From: Bacteroidales bacterium UBA1800
GTDB lineage: Bacteria; Bacteroidota; Bacteroidia; Bacteroidales; VadinHA17
Length of the DNA: 14,892 nucleotides
Direction: 5' to 3'
Assembly (NCBI GenBank): GCA_002319915.1
Contig: DCFQ01000058.1
Location: forward strand, 1 to 14,892
This document shows, in pieces, positions 13,248-14,892 of this stretch (within the stretch, counting starts at the first letter, position 1; each line of letters begins with the position of its first letter). The translations under genes were made by a program, and so were the position numbers. Below the pieces are notes generated by a model. It did not search any database. It worked only from the letters and a program-made list of their open reading frames with translations, and was not told the origin of the DNA.

Positions 13248-13598
13248 TCACTCTTTTCTCGTCAGGAATTCCCTGAGGGCGACCGCGTTATTAAGCTCCC
13301 TCTCCTTTGAAGAGTAAAGAAGCGTGACTGTATCATGCTTATCCTCAAGCTGCTTCAGCTTCCTTAATTCATCGCTTCTGGATGAGAGTTCTTCCCTGTA
13401 CCTGTTTTTGAACTCCTCCCATTTTGCAGGCTCATGATTATACCACTTTCTAAGCTCATTGCTCGGGGCTACCTCCTTTATCCATTCGTTCCATACAGCA
13501 CTCTCCTTTGAAAAGCCCCTTGGCCAAAGCCTGTCGACCAGCACCTTGTAGCCTTCATTCGCCCCTTCCGGGTCGTACACTCTTCTTACCTTGAACAT
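13248..13598 (-). CDS. DUF488 family protein (YeaO-like)
   Basis: 116-residue soluble protein with the YeaO/DUF488 hallmarks: RVYDPEGANEGYKVLVDRLWPRG (6-28, with DRLWPRG at 22-28), APSNELRKWYNHEPAKWEEF (44-63) and a C-terminal TLLYSSKERELNNAVALREFL segment (92-112). The biochemical function of the family is not established; the fold contains a conserved basic pocket that may bind a small anionic ligand or nucleic acid. It ends 4 bp from the norB stop in convergent orientation. It begins 80 bp downstream of the cytochrome b fusion gene on the same strand, with no terminator-like hairpin between, so co-transcription with that gene is possible. Confidence 0.88.
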   Translation of the reverse strand: MFKVRRVYDPEGANEGYKVLVDRLWPRGFSKESAVWNEWIKEVAPSNELRKWYNHEPAKWEEFKNRYREELSSRSDELRKLKQLEDKHDTVTLLYSSKERELNNAVALREFLTRKE

Positions 13599-13678
13599 AA
13601 TGAGGAATTTGTAGTACTAACTTACGAAGATTATCTGGGAAGGTGAAGAAATCCGGAATTAAATGCAGGGAAATATTG

Positions 13679-14892
13679 TTACCTGCGCCTGGTGAGCAGG
13701 AATTCAGTCAGGAGATTGAGGTCCCCATCCTTGACGGATGCCCCAAAGGCGGGCATATTGCCACCGCCGTTTACAATCTTTATTACCATCTGATCCCTGG
13801 TCAGGAGGTTGCCGATATTTGAAAGGTCCGGGCCTCTCCTTCCACCCTCGCCCGATATCATGTGGCAATAAATGCAGGCTTTTTTGTAATAAAGGTCTGC
13901 TCCCTTCATTGCCGCGGGTGTCACATTGCCGACAACCGCTGATGAGAGGGTCTTGGTGTCAAACCTCGGTGACCATGGTGATCTTGACCCTATGTACCAG
14001 AATGTCGTTACCACAGTAAGAAGGACAACTATTATCCCTATCTTCCATGGCATTCTCAGGAGACTTCTTTCTCCCGTACCCTGGACAAACGGAAGAGATA
14101 ACAGTATTATCCCTATAACCACAGGGCTGAAGGCGATCACGGCCGATTCTATCTGCGGAGGCATCAGTGCAAATATTGCGAAGACCCACATAAAGTACCA
14201 GTCGGGACGGGGATTCGCATTGATGCTGGAAGGATCAGGAGGCTCACCAATTGCGGGGGGGCCGAAGATCAATGCCAGCAGGAAGATGGCGGCGACTACA
14301 ACAATCCCGAACGTCGCATCACGCCAGGCAGCATCGGGCCAGAACGGGACACCTCTCTGGTTTACCATCGACTGGTACCACTCCCTGTATCCTGCTTTTT
14401 CAACTTTCCGTCCAGCGACTGGCGGCTCGGAGATCCCGTTCTTAAGAACCATGTAGAGATGAAGACCGATCAGGCCGAGAAGCAGGGCAGGTATAAGAAA
14501 AACATGGATTGCATAGTACCGGCTGAGCGTTGTAGCACCGATCGTATCTCCTCCGAGCAGGAAATGGGCCACTGCCTTGCCTGCCAGCGGTATTCTTCCT
14601 GCCTGTTCTGCACCCACCACCACCGACCATACACCATTGGCATCCCACCTCAGGAGTTGGCCGGTAAATCCCATCGTGACCGTAAGGAGAAGCATGATCG
14701 TTCCGGTTACCCAGCTCATTTCCCGCGGGAATTTAAATGCTGACATCAGATAAACACGAATCATATGGATGCCCACGAAAAGGATCATCGATGAGGCACC
14801 GAAAAAATGGAGCCCCCTGAGCAGGTTACCGAACGGTGCCTGCCGTGTGATATAGATAAGCGAATCATAAGCATTTTCCGCTGATGGCTGGT
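13679..14892 (-). CDS. cytochrome b6 / subunit IV / cytochrome c fusion, 5' end missing
   Basis: 403 codons are visible and the frame is open to the window edge (first full codon 14890-14888). The internal ATG at 14788 is not the start, because the residues before it (RGLHFFGAS) are conserved cytochrome b sequence. In visible-residue numbering, haem-b ligands are H28/H42 and H129/H144. The second pair is 15 residues apart, as in b6 rather than mitochondrial-type cytochrome b. A subunit-IV-like part contains PDWY (229-232), a variant of the Qo-site PEWY motif. After a last membrane helix (about 283-300) comes a cytochrome c domain with CIYCH (339-343) and a likely axial methionine M379 in NMPAFG. 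The protein would oxidise quinol in a bc-type complex III and pass electrons to its own haem c. A Rieske protein gene may lie just beyond the right edge; this is inferred. Confidence 0.88.
   Translation of the reverse strand, partial: QPSAENAYDSLIYITRQAPFGNLLRGLHFFGASSMILFVGIHMIRVYLMSAFKFPREMSWVTGTIMLLLTVTMGFTGQLLRWDANGVWSVVVGAEQAGRIPLAGKAVAHFLLGGDTIGATTLSRYYAIHVFLIPALLLGLIGLHLYMVLKNGISEPPVAGRKVEKAGYREWYQSMVNQRGVPFWPDAAWRDATFGIVVVAAIFLLALIFGPPAIGEPPDPSSINANPRPDWYFMWVFAIFALMPPQIESAVIAFSPVVIGIILLSLPFVQGTGERSLLRMPWKIGIIVVLLTVVTTFWYIGSRSPWSPRFDTKTLSSAVVGNVTPAAMKGADLYYKKACIYCHMISGEGGRRGPDLSNIGNLLTRDQMVIKIVNGGGNMPAFGASVKDGDLNLLTEFLLTRRR

Noticed and set aside
13926..14456. 176-codon plus-strand open frame opposite the cytochrome b fusion
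   Set aside because: It is antisense to the b6/subunit IV region, whose motifs are intact on the minus strand. There is no independent coding evidence.
14786..14788. ATG as start of the cytochrome b gene
   Set aside because: The frame continues upstream with conserved cytochrome b residues, including a haem-ligating histidine (RGLHFFGAS), so the true start is outside the window.

Overview
The window looks like a chromosomal segment from a member of the Bacteroidota, probably an environmental lineage. Three things point that way. The exact 8-mer TATATTTG, an instance of the Bacteroidota -7 promoter element TAnnTTTG, lies upstream of four different genes. The genes have weak or absent Shine-Dalgarno sequences. 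The proteins are of Bacteroidota style, notably an AraC-type regulator carried on a seven-helix membrane domain. Genus cannot be read from the sequence.

Left block (1-3192, all minus strand): the 5' end of a tRNA running off the left edge, an Ste24-type M48 membrane metallopeptidase, the fatty-acid synthesis reductase FabG, and the alpha subunit of succinyl-CoA synthetase (SucD). The three proteins are separated by AT-rich gaps, and each has its own promoter-like sequence, so they look like housekeeping genes transcribed individually.

Central block (3326-10468, plus strand): a membrane-bound AraC-type regulator is divergent from sucD, and the two -7 elements form a mirror-image pair. It is followed by three tightly packed genes: an outer-membrane beta-barrel, an RND/MMPL (HAE3-type) exporter and a LolA-like periplasmic protein. 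The first junction is 1 nt and the second is a 65-nt overlap. Together they look like a cell-envelope export or lipid-trafficking route: inner-membrane pump, periplasmic carrier, outer-membrane barrel, with the AraC protein as possible local regulator. The substrate is unknown. The tRNA-modification GTPase MnmE follows.

A 480-bp gap (10469-10948) carries an octamer tandem repeat, a perfect 16-bp CRP/FNR-like palindrome, a hairpin-bounded 76-bp element, a classical sigma-70-like promoter and a second dyad at the expected transcription start.

Right block (10949-14892): a quinol-type nitric oxide reductase (NorB/NorZ) on the plus strand converges on a minus-strand pair, a DUF488/YeaO-family protein and a cytochrome b6/subunit IV/cytochrome c fusion whose 5' end lies beyond the window. 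The qNOR takes electrons from quinol to reduce NO. The cytochrome b fusion would oxidise the same pool in a bc-type complex. This end of the window therefore suggests a branched respiratory chain with NO detoxification or partial denitrification.

No CRISPR array, insertion sequence, rRNA or phage gene was seen. The least explained elements are the barrel-RND-LolA cassette and the regulatory-looking DNA upstream of norB.
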